From contig NZ_CP139145.1 of NCBI RefSeq assembly GCF_034048115.1, positions 2,108,001-2,172,000 on the forward strand: a stretch of DNA of 64,000 nt, read 5' to 3'. Position 1 is the stretch's first letter. Every line of letters starts with the position of its first letter. This DNA is from Pseudarthrobacter sp. IC2-21. Its GTDB lineage: Bacteria > Actinomycetota > Actinomycetes > Actinomycetales > Micrococcaceae. The notes under the pieces were generated by a model. The model made no database searches and was not told the DNA's origin. It saw nothing but the letters and a program-made list of their open reading frames with translations. This document shows, piece by piece, positions 36,544-45,384 of the stretch. The translations under genes were made by a program, and so were the position numbers.

Positions 36544-38106
36544 TCAGCGGACGATCAGGTAGGGATTTGCCTGTTGGCAACTCTTGTCACCGGCGGTCTG
36601 ATTGACGATGTCTTCCGGCAGGGCCACCGGGCCGCCGCCGGCCCCGTAGGTGACGCCAGTGGTGAAGTCGGTGCCGAGATAGGCCTGCACTCCGGCCACA
36701 CCGGGAGCGGACTGAACCTGGGCGGCCGGAATGCCCAGCAGGGCGGCCACATCAGCGGCAACGTCCTCAAAGCCGGTCCCGTAGTACACCGCGCTTTGCG
36801 TCACCGGCGTCGCGGCAAACTGACCTGTCTGTGTGAAGCCGCCGGCCACGAGTGCCTGCACTATTTCCTGGGCGCGGCCCGGCACGCCGCTGCCGTTGGC
36901 AACGGTGACGGGCTGGATGGCCTTGTTGTACGACGGAACGGGCGGCGCGGTTTCTGTTGGCGCCGCGGAGGGCGTGGTTGTTGCCGGCGGTGCCGTGGGG
37001 TTTGTGAGGTCCACGTCGTCCCGGAGCGCCTTGAACAGCTGGGAACCTGCCGGTTCGGCGATCTGGAGCCGGTTGGGATCTGAAACAGCCGGCGTCGTGG
37101 GTACTGCCACAAAAGCCACCTTGCTGATGTCGATGTCCTTGAGCCGGTTGCCTATGGTGAGTAGCGACGGCACGGAGGCGAGACCTTCGTCCACGGTGAG
37201 GTTCTGGGTGACGGTGTCCGCGATGGTCAGCATTTTCGCCGGGTTGGACAGGGTGCCGTCGTCTTTGATTTTCCGGGTGAGGGATGACAGGAATCCCTGT
37301 TGGGCCTTGATTCGCCCCAGGTCCCCGCCGTCGGCAAAGGCGTGCCGGGTGCGCAGGAACGCGAGTGCCATTTCCCCCTGCACGGACGAGGTTCCGGCCG
37401 GGAGCCGGAGGTGTGAGTCCGGGTCGTAGACGGCGTCGCTGATGCAGACGTCCACACCGCCCACGGTGTTGGAGAGTTCCTTGACCGCGTTGAAGTCAGC
37501 CATCATGAAATGGTCCACCTTCAGGCCGGTCAGTTTGTTGACTGTGTCCACGGCACAGCCGATGCCGGCGAGTGACATTGCCTCGTTGATCATCACGCCG
37601 CTGAGGGCGGGATAGGACAGTTTTGTCTTCTGGTCGGTGCACTGCGGAATGTCCACCAACAGGTCCCGCGGGAAACTGATGACGCTAACGCGTTTGTTAT
37701 CGGCGGAGATGTCCATCAGCATCATGACATCGGACTTGCCGTAACCCTTGGAGTCTTCCACCGAGCCATAATCGGCGTTCTTGCCGTCCCGGGTATCAGA
37801 GCCCAGGATCAGAATCTGCAACCTGCCCGTTGAATCGCTGCCCGTGCCGGCGGTGTCGTCCCCCGCACTGAGCGGTGCGGTGGTGATGTTCGACTGGAGG
37901 CGGAAGTACCAGTAACCGGCGAAGCCGAGGCCGCCGAGCAAGGCAATTGTCAGGACGGCAGTGGTCACCTTCAACCATGCGGGCATGCGCCGCTGTCCCC
38001 CGAGGTGCCGGGCTACGCCGACGGCGCTGGCGTCCGCGTGCCGGGATACCGGACCGCCGGCAGACACGTCAGCTCCGGACTCGCGATTGTCGCGGCTTTG
38101 CCCCAT
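36544..38106 (-). CDS. LytR-CpsA-Psr family wall-polymer ligase with LytR_C domain
   Basis: A 520-residue membrane-anchored protein. A cytoplasmic N terminus is followed by one helix at about 48-70 (TTAVLTIALLGGLGFAGYWYF). The extracellular LCP domain contains ILGSDTRDG, SDVMMLMDI, VISFPRDLLVDIP and AFLRTRHAFADGGDLGR, the Arg/Asp residues that bind polyprenyl phosphate. A Pro/Thr linker leads to a C-terminal LytR_C domain (VANGSGVPGRAQEIVQAL). It attaches teichoic acid-like or other polymers to peptidoglycan. It sits downstream of era on the same strand with a 96-base gap. Confidence 0.93.
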   Translation of the reverse strand: MGQSRDNRESGADVSAGGPVSRHADASAVGVARHLGGQRRMPAWLKVTTAVLTIALLGGLGFAGYWYFRLQSNITTAPLSAGDDTAGTGSDSTGRLQILILGSDTRDGKNADYGSVEDSKGYGKSDVMMLMDISADNKRVSVISFPRDLLVDIPQCTDQKTKLSYPALSGVMINEAMSLAGIGCAVDTVNKLTGLKVDHFMMADFNAVKELSNTVGGVDVCISDAVYDPDSHLRLPAGTSSVQGEMALAFLRTRHAFADGGDLGRIKAQQGFLSSLTRKIKDDGTLSNPAKMLTIADTVTQNLTVDEGLASVPSLLTIGNRLKDIDISKVAFVAVPTTPAVSDPNRLQIAEPAGSQLFKALRDDVDLTNPTAPPATTTPSAAPTETAPPVPSYNKAIQPVTVANGSGVPGRAQEIVQALVAGGFTQTGQFAATPVTQSAVYYGTGFEDVAADVAALLGIPAAQVQSAPGVAGVQAYLGTDFTTGVTYGAGGGPVALPEDIVNQTAGDKSCQQANPYLIVR

Positions 38107-38202
38107 GTGGTGTACCTTCCTCGAATATTTGAATCCGGTCTATTTTAGTTGCCATTTCTGGGAACTTCCCGTTGACCGGCCGGGGCAGGGCGCGCCGCTG
38201 GG

Positions 38203-39177
38203 TCAGAAACCCAGCTTGACCAGCTGTTTAGGGTCCCGCTGCCAGTCCTTGGCGACCTTCACGTGGAGGTCCAGGTAGATGCGGGCGCCCAGCAGCGCCT
38301 CAATGGCCTTGCGGGCATTGGTGCCCACCTCGCGGAGCCTGGCGCCGCCCTTGCCGATGATGATGGCTTTCTGGGAAGGGCGCTCCACGTAGAGATTGAC
38401 CCGGACATCCAGGAAGGGCCGATCCTCCGGCCGGCCTTCACGCGGGACTATTTCATCGACGACGACGGCCAGGGAGTGCGGCAACTCGTCGCGGACGCCT
38501 TCCAAGGCCGCCTCCCGGATGAGTTCGGCGATCATCACGGCTTCCGGTTCGTCCGTCAGGTGCCCGTCGGGGTATAGCGGAGGCGACGGCGGCATATGGC
38601 TGATGAGTACATCCGTGAGGGTGCTCACTTGGAAGCCGTCGGCAGCGGAGACCGGAACGATGTCCTTCCAGCCGTCTTCGCCCAGAACCTCCCGGCCCAA
38701 CGCGGCTACGGCGAGCAGCTGCTCGGTGAGGGCCTGCCGGTCCACCAGGTCTGCCTTGGTCACAATGGCAATGAGGGGCTTGCTGCCGAGCTGTGCCAGC
38801 TGGGCAGCGATGTATTTGTCGCCGGGGCCGATTTTCTCGTTGGCGGGGAGGCAGAAGCCGATCGCGTCGACTTCCGCCAGGGTGTCAGCCACCAGGTCGT
38901 TGAGCCGCTTGCCCAGCAGGGTGCGGGGACGGTGCAGCCCCGGAGTGTCGACGAGGACCAGTTGGGCGTCCTCCCGGTGGACGATGCCCCTGATGGTATG
39001 CCGCGTGGTTTGCGGCTTCGCGGAGGTGATGGCGACCTTTTGCCCCACCAGGGCGTTCGTCAGGGTGGATTTCCCCGCGTTGGGCCGTCCTACCAGGACC
39101 GAAAACCCGGCCCGGTAACCGCCGTAGTCCGGTGTGTCAGAGCCGTGGCCGGCCGGCCGGTTATTTTTCTTGCTCAC
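38203..39177 (-). CDS. era: GTPase Era
   Basis: A 324-residue GTPase that binds 16S rRNA during 30S assembly. The G motifs are clear: G1 GRPNAGKST, G2 Thr in TTRHTIRG, G3 DTPGLHRP, G4 TKAD, and the C-terminal KH domain with IGKGGARLREVGTNARKAIE. It begins at GTG 39177, overlapping the end of the CBS-domain gene by 17 bases; AGGGAG lies about 7 nt upstream. It is the last gene of the phoH-ybeY-corC-era run. Confidence 0.95.
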   Translation of the reverse strand: MSKKNNRPAGHGSDTPDYGGYRAGFSVLVGRPNAGKSTLTNALVGQKVAITSAKPQTTRHTIRGIVHREDAQLVLVDTPGLHRPRTLLGKRLNDLVADTLAEVDAIGFCLPANEKIGPGDKYIAAQLAQLGSKPLIAIVTKADLVDRQALTEQLLAVAALGREVLGEDGWKDIVPVSAADGFQVSTLTDVLISHMPPSPPLYPDGHLTDEPEAVMIAELIREAALEGVRDELPHSLAVVVDEIVPREGRPEDRPFLDVRVNLYVERPSQKAIIIGKGGARLREVGTNARKAIEALLGARIYLDLHVKVAKDWQRDPKQLVKLGF

Positions 39178-40492
39178 GTGGAACTCCCTGCTGGGTTGCG
39201 TTCGCCTCGTCAAAGAGGTCTTCAAGGTCAGTGTCTATCTTTGGAACAGCAGCTGCAATGATGTGGCTGACCCGGTTGCGCCGGCCTTCCAGCCGTTCTG
39301 CGCGCAGCGAGATGCCGTCCACCTCCACGTGGCTGCCAACGATCGGCACCCGGCCCAGGGCCTTGGCCAGGAGGCCGCCCACGGTGTCCACTTCGTCATC
39401 ATCGAGCTCGATGTCGAACAGTTCACCGAGGTCGTCAATGCTCATGCGTGCGCTGACGCGGTAGGCGCCGCCGCCGAGGGCCACGGCTTCAGCGCTTTCG
39501 GTGTCGTATTCGTCCACAATTTCCCCGACGATTTCCTCGATGAGGTCCTCGAGTGTCACCAGGCCGGCCGTGCCACCGTATTCGTCGATGACGATGGCCA
39601 CGTGGGTGGATTCCTTCTGCAGCTCCCGCAGCAGCTCGCTCACCGGTTTGGACTCCGGGACGTACCTGACTTCACGGGCCAGCGCTTCAACCGGCGGCGG
39701 TTCGTCATCAGGTCCCAGCTCGTGCAGCGTGGCGGCCACGTCCTTGAGGTAGACGATTCCGAGGATATGGTCGGTGTCGTCGCTGATGACGGGGATGCGC
39801 GAGTAGCCGGACCGCAGGAACAGCGACATTGCCCGGCGAAGGCTCGAACCGGCGTCGATGCTGAGGATGTCTGTCCTGGGGACCATAACGGCGCGCACCA
39901 GCGTATCGCCGAAATCAAAGACGGACTGGATCATTTCCGCTTCGTTGTCTTCGATCATGTCCGACTCGGAAGCCCGGTCCACAAGTTCGCGGAACTCCTG
40001 CTCACTGAAGAACGCATCGTCTCCCGCCGGCGCACCCGGTGCCGCAGCGCTGCCGATCGCCACGAGCCACCTCGGGATCGGGCCGAGGATCCAGGTGAGG
40101 AACCGGATCAGGGGCGCCGTGTACCGGACCACGGCGCCCGAATGCAGCCTGCCGATCTGGCGCGGCGAGACCCCGACGATGACAAACCCCAGCAGCGCCA
40201 TGATGCCCGTGGCGGCCAGGCCTGCCAGCCAGACGTTGTCCAGGAGGCTGTGCAGGAGCACGGCGACGGCCACGGCGGACGCCATCTCGAACCAGATCCG
40301 CCAAAACCGCAAAGCCCTGATATGCGCCACCGGCTGGGCCAGGATGCGCCGCATGGCGTTGCCCTTGCTCTTGACGAGCGCCTCCTCGGCGTCATGCCGG
40401 GGAAGGAAAGTGAACGCGGCGTCGGCAGCAGTAAGTAAGGCGGCGGTGCTAAGAAAAACCAGGGCCATGCCAACAAGGAGCAGGGGCGTCAC
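39161..40492 (-). CDS. HlyC/CorC family protein (CNNM domain, CBS pair, CorC domain)
   Basis: A 443-residue membrane protein. The N-terminal DUF21/CNNM domain has helices near 1-25, 58-80 and 88-110 and covers residues 1-150. The CBS pair spans about 205-325 (VPRTDILSIDAGSSLRRAM, VAIVIDEYGGTAGLVTLEDL), followed by a CorC/HlyC C-terminal domain. These proteins are implicated in magnesium or cobalt efflux and in ribosome-linked functions. It overlaps ybeY by 4 bases and era by 17, so the run is tightly coupled. Confidence 0.92.
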   Translation of the reverse strand: MTPLLLVGMALVFLSTAALLTAADAAFTFLPRHDAEEALVKSKGNAMRRILAQPVAHIRALRFWRIWFEMASAVAVAVLLHSLLDNVWLAGLAATGIMALLGFVIVGVSPRQIGRLHSGAVVRYTAPLIRFLTWILGPIPRWLVAIGSAAAPGAPAGDDAFFSEQEFRELVDRASESDMIEDNEAEMIQSVFDFGDTLVRAVMVPRTDILSIDAGSSLRRAMSLFLRSGYSRIPVISDDTDHILGIVYLKDVAATLHELGPDDEPPPVEALAREVRYVPESKPVSELLRELQKESTHVAIVIDEYGGTAGLVTLEDLIEEIVGEIVDEYDTESAEAVALGGGAYRVSARMSIDDLGELFDIELDDDEVDTVGGLLAKALGRVPIVGSHVEVDGISLRAERLEGRRNRVSHIIAAAVPKIDTDLEDLFDEANATQQGVPREQEK

Positions 40493-40962
40493 TGCGTGGT
40501 CTCGGCGGGTGCGTCTTTGCCCGTGAACCCGGAGAGCAGCTGGCGCTGGAGGCCAAACATTTCCTCCTTCTCCTCCGGCTCGGCGTGGTCATAGCCCAGC
40601 AGGTGGAGAATGCCATGCGTGGTCAGGAGCAGCATCTCGTCCTGCAGTCCGTGCCCGGCGTTGGCGGCCTGCACCTGCGCTACCTGGGGGCATACGGCAA
40701 TGTCGCCGAGCATCCCCTGCGGGGTGGGCCGGTCCGGGGTACCTGGCGTGAGCTCGTCCATGGGTACCGAGAGAACGTCCGTCGAGCCGGGCTCGTCCAT
40801 GAGTTCGATGTGCAGTTTTTCCATGGCCGGTTCATCCACCAGCAGGATGGACAGTTCCGCCTGGGGGTGAATGTACAGCTGTTCAAAAACGTACCGGGAC
40901 AGGGCCACGAGCTCCGCTTCGTCAACTTCGATGCCGGATTCGTTATTCACTTCGATGCTCAT
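40489..40962 (-). CDS. ybeY: Endoribonuclease YbeY
   Basis: A 157-residue zinc-dependent RNase for 16S rRNA 3'-end maturation and ribosome quality control. The metal motif HGILHLLGYDHAEPEE (H3xH5xH) and the conserved TDVLSVPMDE segment (normally TDVLSFPM) are present. It overlaps phoH by 4 bases upstream and corC by 4 bases downstream. Confidence 0.95.
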   Translation of the reverse strand: MSIEVNNESGIEVDEAELVALSRYVFEQLYIHPQAELSILLVDEPAMEKLHIELMDEPGSTDVLSVPMDELTPGTPDRPTPQGMLGDIAVCPQVAQVQAANAGHGLQDEMLLLTTHGILHLLGYDHAEPEEKEEMFGLQRQLLSGFTGKDAPAETTQ

Positions 40963-42044
40963 GCGCGTTCCGTCCGCTTCTCACGGCTTACCGAGTGTTT
41001 GACTTTGTTCCGCTGGACATTGTCCCAGATGCTGTAGGCCCGAACGATGTCCCCCACCAGGCGGTGACGGACCACGTCAGTGGAATCCAGCACGGAGAAG
41101 TTGACGTCCTCAATGCCCTGCAGGATTTCCTCCACGATGCGCAGCCCCGAACGCGTCCCGAACGGAAGGTCCACCTGGGTGACGTCGCCGGTGACGACCA
41201 TCTTTGAGCCGAAGCCCAGCCGGGTCAGGAACATCTTCATCTGTTCCGGGGTGGTGTTTTGTGCCTCGTCAAGGATGATGAACGCGTCGTTCAGGGTCCG
41301 CCCGCGCATATAGGCAAGCGGGGCAACTTCGATGGTCCCGGCGGCCATGAGGCGCGGAATCGATTCGGGGTCCATCATGTCGTGGAGCGCATCATAAAGC
41401 GGACGCAGGTAGGGATCGATCTTGTCACTGAGGGTGCCGGGCAGGAACCCCAGACGTTCACCGGCTTCGACCGCCGGCCTCGTCAGGATGATGCGGCTGA
41501 CTTCCTTCTGCTGCAGCGCCTGGACCGCCTTCGCCATGGCCAGGAAGGTTTTTCCTGTCCCGGCGGGGCCGATGCCGAAGATCACGGTGTTGGCATCGAT
41601 GGCGTCAACATAGTTCTTCTGGTTCAGCGTCTTGGGCCGGATGGTCTTTCCCCGGCTGGACAGGATGTCATGGGTGAGGACGTCAACAGGGTTCTGCAGG
41701 GACTGGCTGCGGAGCAACGCCACGAGCTGCTGCAGTACTGCGGGGCTGATAACGGTTCCCCGGGCCACAAGGCCGCGCACTTCATGGAGCAGGCGCATGA
41801 TGCGGGGAACCTCGTCCGCCGGACCGCTGATGGAAAGTTCGTTTCCGCGGACGTGGAAGTTTACCGCCGGGAACTTTTCTTCGATGTACCGCAGGGCCTC
41901 ATCATGACTGCCGAGAGACTGGACCATCTGATCGGAGTTGTCAAAGAGCACCACCTCCGTCCGGACACCGGGAAGTGAATGGGGAAATTCCCCGGCGGCG
42001 CGCTCAGTGTTCAGCCTGCGCTTTCCGTTCGTTGATTCAGTCAT
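40959..42044 (-). CDS. phoH: PhoH family ATPase
   Basis: A 361-residue cytoplasmic ATPase. The Walker A motif is FGIGPAGTGKTFLAMAKAV and Walker B is DAFIILDEAQNTTPEQMKMF. SRIILTRPAVEAGERLGFLPG and VVTGDVTQVDLP are family signatures. An N-terminal KH-like segment precedes the ATPase. PhoH proteins are thought to act as RNA helicases or RNases working with YbeY, and here phoH overlaps ybeY by 4 bases, in line with that link. Confidence 0.94.
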   Translation of the reverse strand: MTESTNGKRRLNTERAAGEFPHSLPGVRTEVVLFDNSDQMVQSLGSHDEALRYIEEKFPAVNFHVRGNELSISGPADEVPRIMRLLHEVRGLVARGTVISPAVLQQLVALLRSQSLQNPVDVLTHDILSSRGKTIRPKTLNQKNYVDAIDANTVIFGIGPAGTGKTFLAMAKAVQALQQKEVSRIILTRPAVEAGERLGFLPGTLSDKIDPYLRPLYDALHDMMDPESIPRLMAAGTIEVAPLAYMRGRTLNDAFIILDEAQNTTPEQMKMFLTRLGFGSKMVVTGDVTQVDLPFGTRSGLRIVEEILQGIEDVNFSVLDSTDVVRHRLVGDIVRAYSIWDNVQRNKVKHSVSREKRTERA

Positions 42045-42415
42045 GGTGCTGGCCCGCGGGCCCGTGATCTCCTCCGGTTCGGACTTGGTACCGCCGGTTG
42101 CTGCGTGAGCGGCCTGTTGCCGAGCACGCCGGAGCCAGCGTTTCCTTCCATCTTACGCCAGCAGGGCACTGGCGGCGGCGACCCGGGACGCCATGTAACA
42201 GGCGTTTCCAGGGACCCGGCTGCCCGATCGCCGGCGGTGTTAGATATCAACTTCATATCAGCCGCATATCGTTCCCGTTGCAGTTGGGACAGGGAGGAGT
42301 TTTGGGCCCTTTCCGGCGGCCTCGCTATGCCATGCTTGAAGTCCAGCCGTCCGGGGACCGGCTTACCGGGGCCCTGCCCCATCATTCGCAGCCAGGAAGG
42401 ACACGGGCTATCAGA
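42045..42415. other. Intergenic region between phoH and the GerMN lipoprotein gene
   Basis: About 370 bases holding the divergent upstream regions of phoH (minus) and the GerMN gene (plus). The notable content is a triple ATATC repeat at 11-bp spacing (42244-42270). No RNA gene or further protein gene was recognised. Confidence 0.55.
42244..42270 (+). promoter_or_regulatory. Three ATATC repeats at 11-bp spacing
   Basis: ATATC begins at 42244, 42255 and 42266, exactly one helical turn apart (the first two are ATATCA). Such phased direct repeats are typical of OmpR/PhoB-family response regulators. It lies about 150 bp upstream of the GerMN lipoprotein gene and 200 bp upstream of phoH. Confidence 0.5.
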
Positions 42416-43369
42416 GTGCCGGAAACACCCGACACCCGCACGGCGGAGCATGCCGTGCGGCCGTTGCGCACGCGGGCTGTCCTGGTCCTTTTTCCGGCCC
42501 TCCTTCTCCTGACCGGCTGTATTGCAGATCCCGGCCCCCAGCCCACCCTGACGGCGAACTCCACCGCGGCCGCCACCGGCTCACCTGGAGCGGCCTCTAC
42601 GAGCGCACCCCTGGAAACCACCCAGTCGTCCAACAAAGCGCCCGTGTATTGGATTGGCCGCAGTAACGGCAGCGTCTATCTTTACCGGGAGTTCCGGGAT
42701 GTCCCGGAGCAGGAAAACCCGGTCACCCGTGCACTGCGCGCCATGATGTCCGAAAAGCCCCTCGACCCGGATTACTTCACTCCCTGGCAGAGCCCCACTG
42801 AGCTGGCAACGTCAATCTCGGGAAAGAATGTCATTACCGTTGATGTCTCGGCGGATGCCTTCAACAGCAATCTCGACGCCGACATGGCAGTTCGTGCCAT
42901 CCAGCAGTTGATCTTCACCGCAACTGCGGCTGCGGCCAGTTCCGGGCTCATCGATTCGGGTCAGCAGATTCAGGTGCGGGTCCTGGTAGACAGCCATACT
43001 GATTATGTGGCCTTCAACCATGTCAGGTTGGGTGCCCCGATGTCCCGGGCGGCCGGCATGGTGGCGCCCGTGTGGATCATCGATCCCCAGGAAGGCACCG
43101 AAGTTCCTACCGGCAGTGTGAAGATTACGGGCCGCAGCACGGTGCCGGGGGGCAAGCTGAGGTGGCAGATCCTGCGGTCCGCGGGGAACGCCGACAAGTC
43201 GGCGTACCTGACCGGTGAGACAACAGCCGGGGCTGATTCGGCGCAGTCCGGGCTCTTCACGCTTTCGCTCAGTCTCCCGCCGGGAACCTACGAGCTCCGC
43301 GTGTGGCAGGCGGATGGCAGCAGCGGCCAGGAACTGAACGTGGACACACGAAAGTTCAACGTCAAGTAG
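42416..43369 (+). CDS. GerMN-domain lipoprotein with Gmad2 domain
   Basis: A 317-residue exported lipoprotein with a signal ending LLLLTGC. A low-complexity Thr/Ala/Ser linker to about residue 80 is followed by a GerMN domain (VYLYREFRDV, NVITVDVSADAFNS, AIQQLIFTATAAA) and an immunoglobulin-like Gmad2 domain (VWIIDPQEGTEVPTGSVKI, LPPGTYELRVWQADGS). The same pairing is known from LpqB-like and sporulation proteins; in non-spore-formers its role is unclear. Start is uncertain: GTG 42416 or GTG 42455 (the latter with GGCGGAG 7 nt upstream). It runs against an otherwise minus-strand housekeeping block. Confidence 0.82.
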   Translation: MPETPDTRTAEHAVRPLRTRAVLVLFPALLLLTGCIADPGPQPTLTANSTAAATGSPGAASTSAPLETTQSSNKAPVYWIGRSNGSVYLYREFRDVPEQENPVTRALRAMMSEKPLDPDYFTPWQSPTELATSISGKNVITVDVSADAFNSNLDADMAVRAIQQLIFTATAAAASSGLIDSGQQIQVRVLVDSHTDYVAFNHVRLGAPMSRAAGMVAPVWIIDPQEGTEVPTGSVKITGRSTVPGGKLRWQILRSAGNADKSAYLTGETTAGADSAQSGLFTLSLSLPPGTYELRVWQADGSSGQELNVDTRKFNVK

Positions 43370-43395
43370 CGGTTGGTTCAGGCGGGCCAGTCAGT

Positions 43396-44181
43396 TCAGG
43401 ACGTCGGGGCATTCAGGCGGCCCAGCACGTCGCTCGCAAGCACAACCGCGGCGGGTCCGGCCGTGGAGGATCTCAGGACGTGGTTGCCCAGGAGCGCCGT
43501 CACGGCACCCACATCGCAGAGCCTGGTGACTTCCCGGGGACTGATCCCACCCTCCGGACCAACGATGAGCAGAATTTCCCGGGGACCCTGGCCCGCGGGC
43601 AGTCCTGCCTGCCAGGCCTCCAGCACCGATCGCAGCGGACGGACGGCGTCTTCGTGCAGGATCACGGCAAGGTCCGCTGCGGCCACGGCGGCAACCAGGC
43701 CCGGGGTCTCGACGACGGCGCGCACCTCCGGGATCCAGGCCCGGCGGGCCTGTTTGGCGGCGGCCGTGACGACAGACTGCCATTTGGCGTGGGCTTTCGC
43801 CGCGCGCTCACCCTTCCAACGGACAATTGAACGTTCCGACTGCCAGGGAACAACGGCGTCGATGCCCAGTTCAGTGGCCGTTTCGATGGCGAGTTCATCG
43901 CGGTCACCTTTGGCCAGTGCCTGGACCAGGACCAGCCGGATGCCCGGCAGGTCCTCCATGGCCAGCTTGGTGCATTCAACGGTGAGTTCCGACGGCGAGG
44001 TGGAAACAACCGTTCCAGTAAGTCGCCTGCCTGCACCGTCGGCAATGTCCACGGACTCCCCCGGCGCCAGTCGCTTGACTGTAACCGCATGGCGCGCTTC
44101 AGGGCCTTGAAGGGTGAACCGGGCCCCCGGCACCAGCTGGTCCAGCGACCCGGCGCCGCTGAAGAAGACTGGGTTACTCAC
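43396..44181 (-). CDS. rsmE: 16S rRNA (uracil-1498-N3)-methyltransferase
   Basis: A 261-residue SPOUT methyltransferase that modifies U1498 of 16S rRNA. An N-terminal PUA-like domain is followed by the knotted SPOUT domain with ELGIDAVVPWQSERS, LLIVGPEGGISPREV and LGNHVLRSSTAGPAAV, which form the SAM-binding knot. It begins at GTG 44181, two bases after the dnaJ stop, and is co-transcribed with hrcA-dnaJ. It converges with the GerMN gene. Confidence 0.94.
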   Translation of the reverse strand: MSNPVFFSGAGSLDQLVPGARFTLQGPEARHAVTVKRLAPGESVDIADGAGRRLTGTVVSTSPSELTVECTKLAMEDLPGIRLVLVQALAKGDRDELAIETATELGIDAVVPWQSERSIVRWKGERAAKAHAKWQSVVTAAAKQARRAWIPEVRAVVETPGLVAAVAAADLAVILHEDAVRPLRSVLEAWQAGLPAGQGPREILLIVGPEGGISPREVTRLCDVGAVTALLGNHVLRSSTAGPAAVVLASDVLGRLNAPTS

Positions 44182-44183
44182 TG

Positions 44184-45311
44184 CTAGAGGTTACCGAACC
44201 GGTCCCGCAGCTTGGCGAAGACTCCGCCGCTGGCCGTCAGCTTGCCTTCAGTGAACTGCTCACCCCGCAGCTTGGCGAGCTGACGCAGCAGGTCCTCCTG
44301 CGCCTGGTCGAGCTTCGAAGGCGTCTCCACCTGCAGGTGGACCAACAGGTCACCGCGGCCGTAGCCACGAAGATGCGTTACGCCCAGTCCGCGCAGCGTG
44401 ATGACCTCACCGGACTGGGTGCCGGCTTTGACGTCGATTTCCTGCAGCCCGTCGAAGGTTTCCAGGGACACTTCCGTGCCCAGGGCGGCCGCGGTCATGG
44501 GGATGTGCAAAGTCGCGTGCAGGTCATCGCCGTCGCGGACAAAGGTGGGATCGTTGTTGACCCGGATTTCAACGTAGAGGTCACCGGCAGGTCCGCCGGC
44601 AGGTCCGGCCTCGCCCTGACCGGAAAGCTGGATCCGGGTGCCTGTTGCCACGCCGGCAGGCACTTTGATGGTGAGTGACCGGCGGCTGCGGATGCGGCCC
44701 TGGCCGTTGCACTCATTGCAGGGGTCCTTAATGACGGTTCCGAAGCCCTCGCAGGTGCCGCAGGGGGCGGCCGTCATGACCTGGCCCAGGATGGAGCGCA
44801 CGGCCCGCTGGACCTGGCCGCTGCCACCGCAGATATCGCAGCGTTCAGGGTGGCTGCCCTCACGGCAGCACGAACCGTTACAGGTGGGGCAGGTGACGGC
44901 GGTATCCACTTCGAGCTTGCGGTTGACGCCGAAAACGGCGTCGCGCAGTTCGATCCGGACACTGATCAGCGCGTCCTGGCCGCGGCGGACCCGGGAGGCG
45001 GGACCCGAGGACCCGCCCGCACCGAAGAACGTATCGAAGATGTCCTGGAACGCGAACCCCTGGCCGGCGTAGGACCCGCCGCCGAAGCCGTTGTCAGTAC
45101 CGTTTTCGTTGCCGGTGGTGTCATATACACGGCGCTTCTGGGGGTCCGAAAGGACCTCGTAGGCGTGGGTGACGGCCTTGAAGCGGTCCGACGCATCGTC
45201 CCCGGGGTTAACGTCCGGGTGAAGGGTGCGGGCCAGCTTGCGGTAGGCCTTCTTGATCTCTTCTCCGGTGGCTTCCGGCGAGACCCCGAGGACGTCGTAG
45301 TGGCTGCTCAA
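44184..45311 (-). CDS. dnaJ: Chaperone DnaJ
   Basis: A 375-residue type I J-protein. Domains in order: the J domain (MSSHYDVLGVSPEATGEEIK, HPD motif in LHPDVNPG), a Gly-rich region at 75-105, a zinc domain with four CxxCxGxG-type repeats (CPTCNGSC, CDICGGSG, CGTCEGFG, CNECNGQG), and a C-terminal substrate domain. The first zinc repeat deviates from the consensus. It directly follows hrcA and is probably controlled through the upstream CIRCE element. Confidence 0.96.
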   Translation of the reverse strand: MSSHYDVLGVSPEATGEEIKKAYRKLARTLHPDVNPGDDASDRFKAVTHAYEVLSDPQKRRVYDTTGNENGTDNGFGGGSYAGQGFAFQDIFDTFFGAGGSSGPASRVRRGQDALISVRIELRDAVFGVNRKLEVDTAVTCPTCNGSCCREGSHPERCDICGGSGQVQRAVRSILGQVMTAAPCGTCEGFGTVIKDPCNECNGQGRIRSRRSLTIKVPAGVATGTRIQLSGQGEAGPAGGPAGDLYVEIRVNNDPTFVRDGDDLHATLHIPMTAAALGTEVSLETFDGLQEIDVKAGTQSGEVITLRGLGVTHLRGYGRGDLLVHLQVETPSKLDQAQEDLLRQLAKLRGEQFTEGKLTASGGVFAKLRDRFGNL

Positions 45312-45384
45312 AGTTCGTATCTCTTCCCTGTTGTACTGCCGGCGGCGGTGCTGCCGGCACTGCTCTTCGTGCCTGGGCCGGCTG

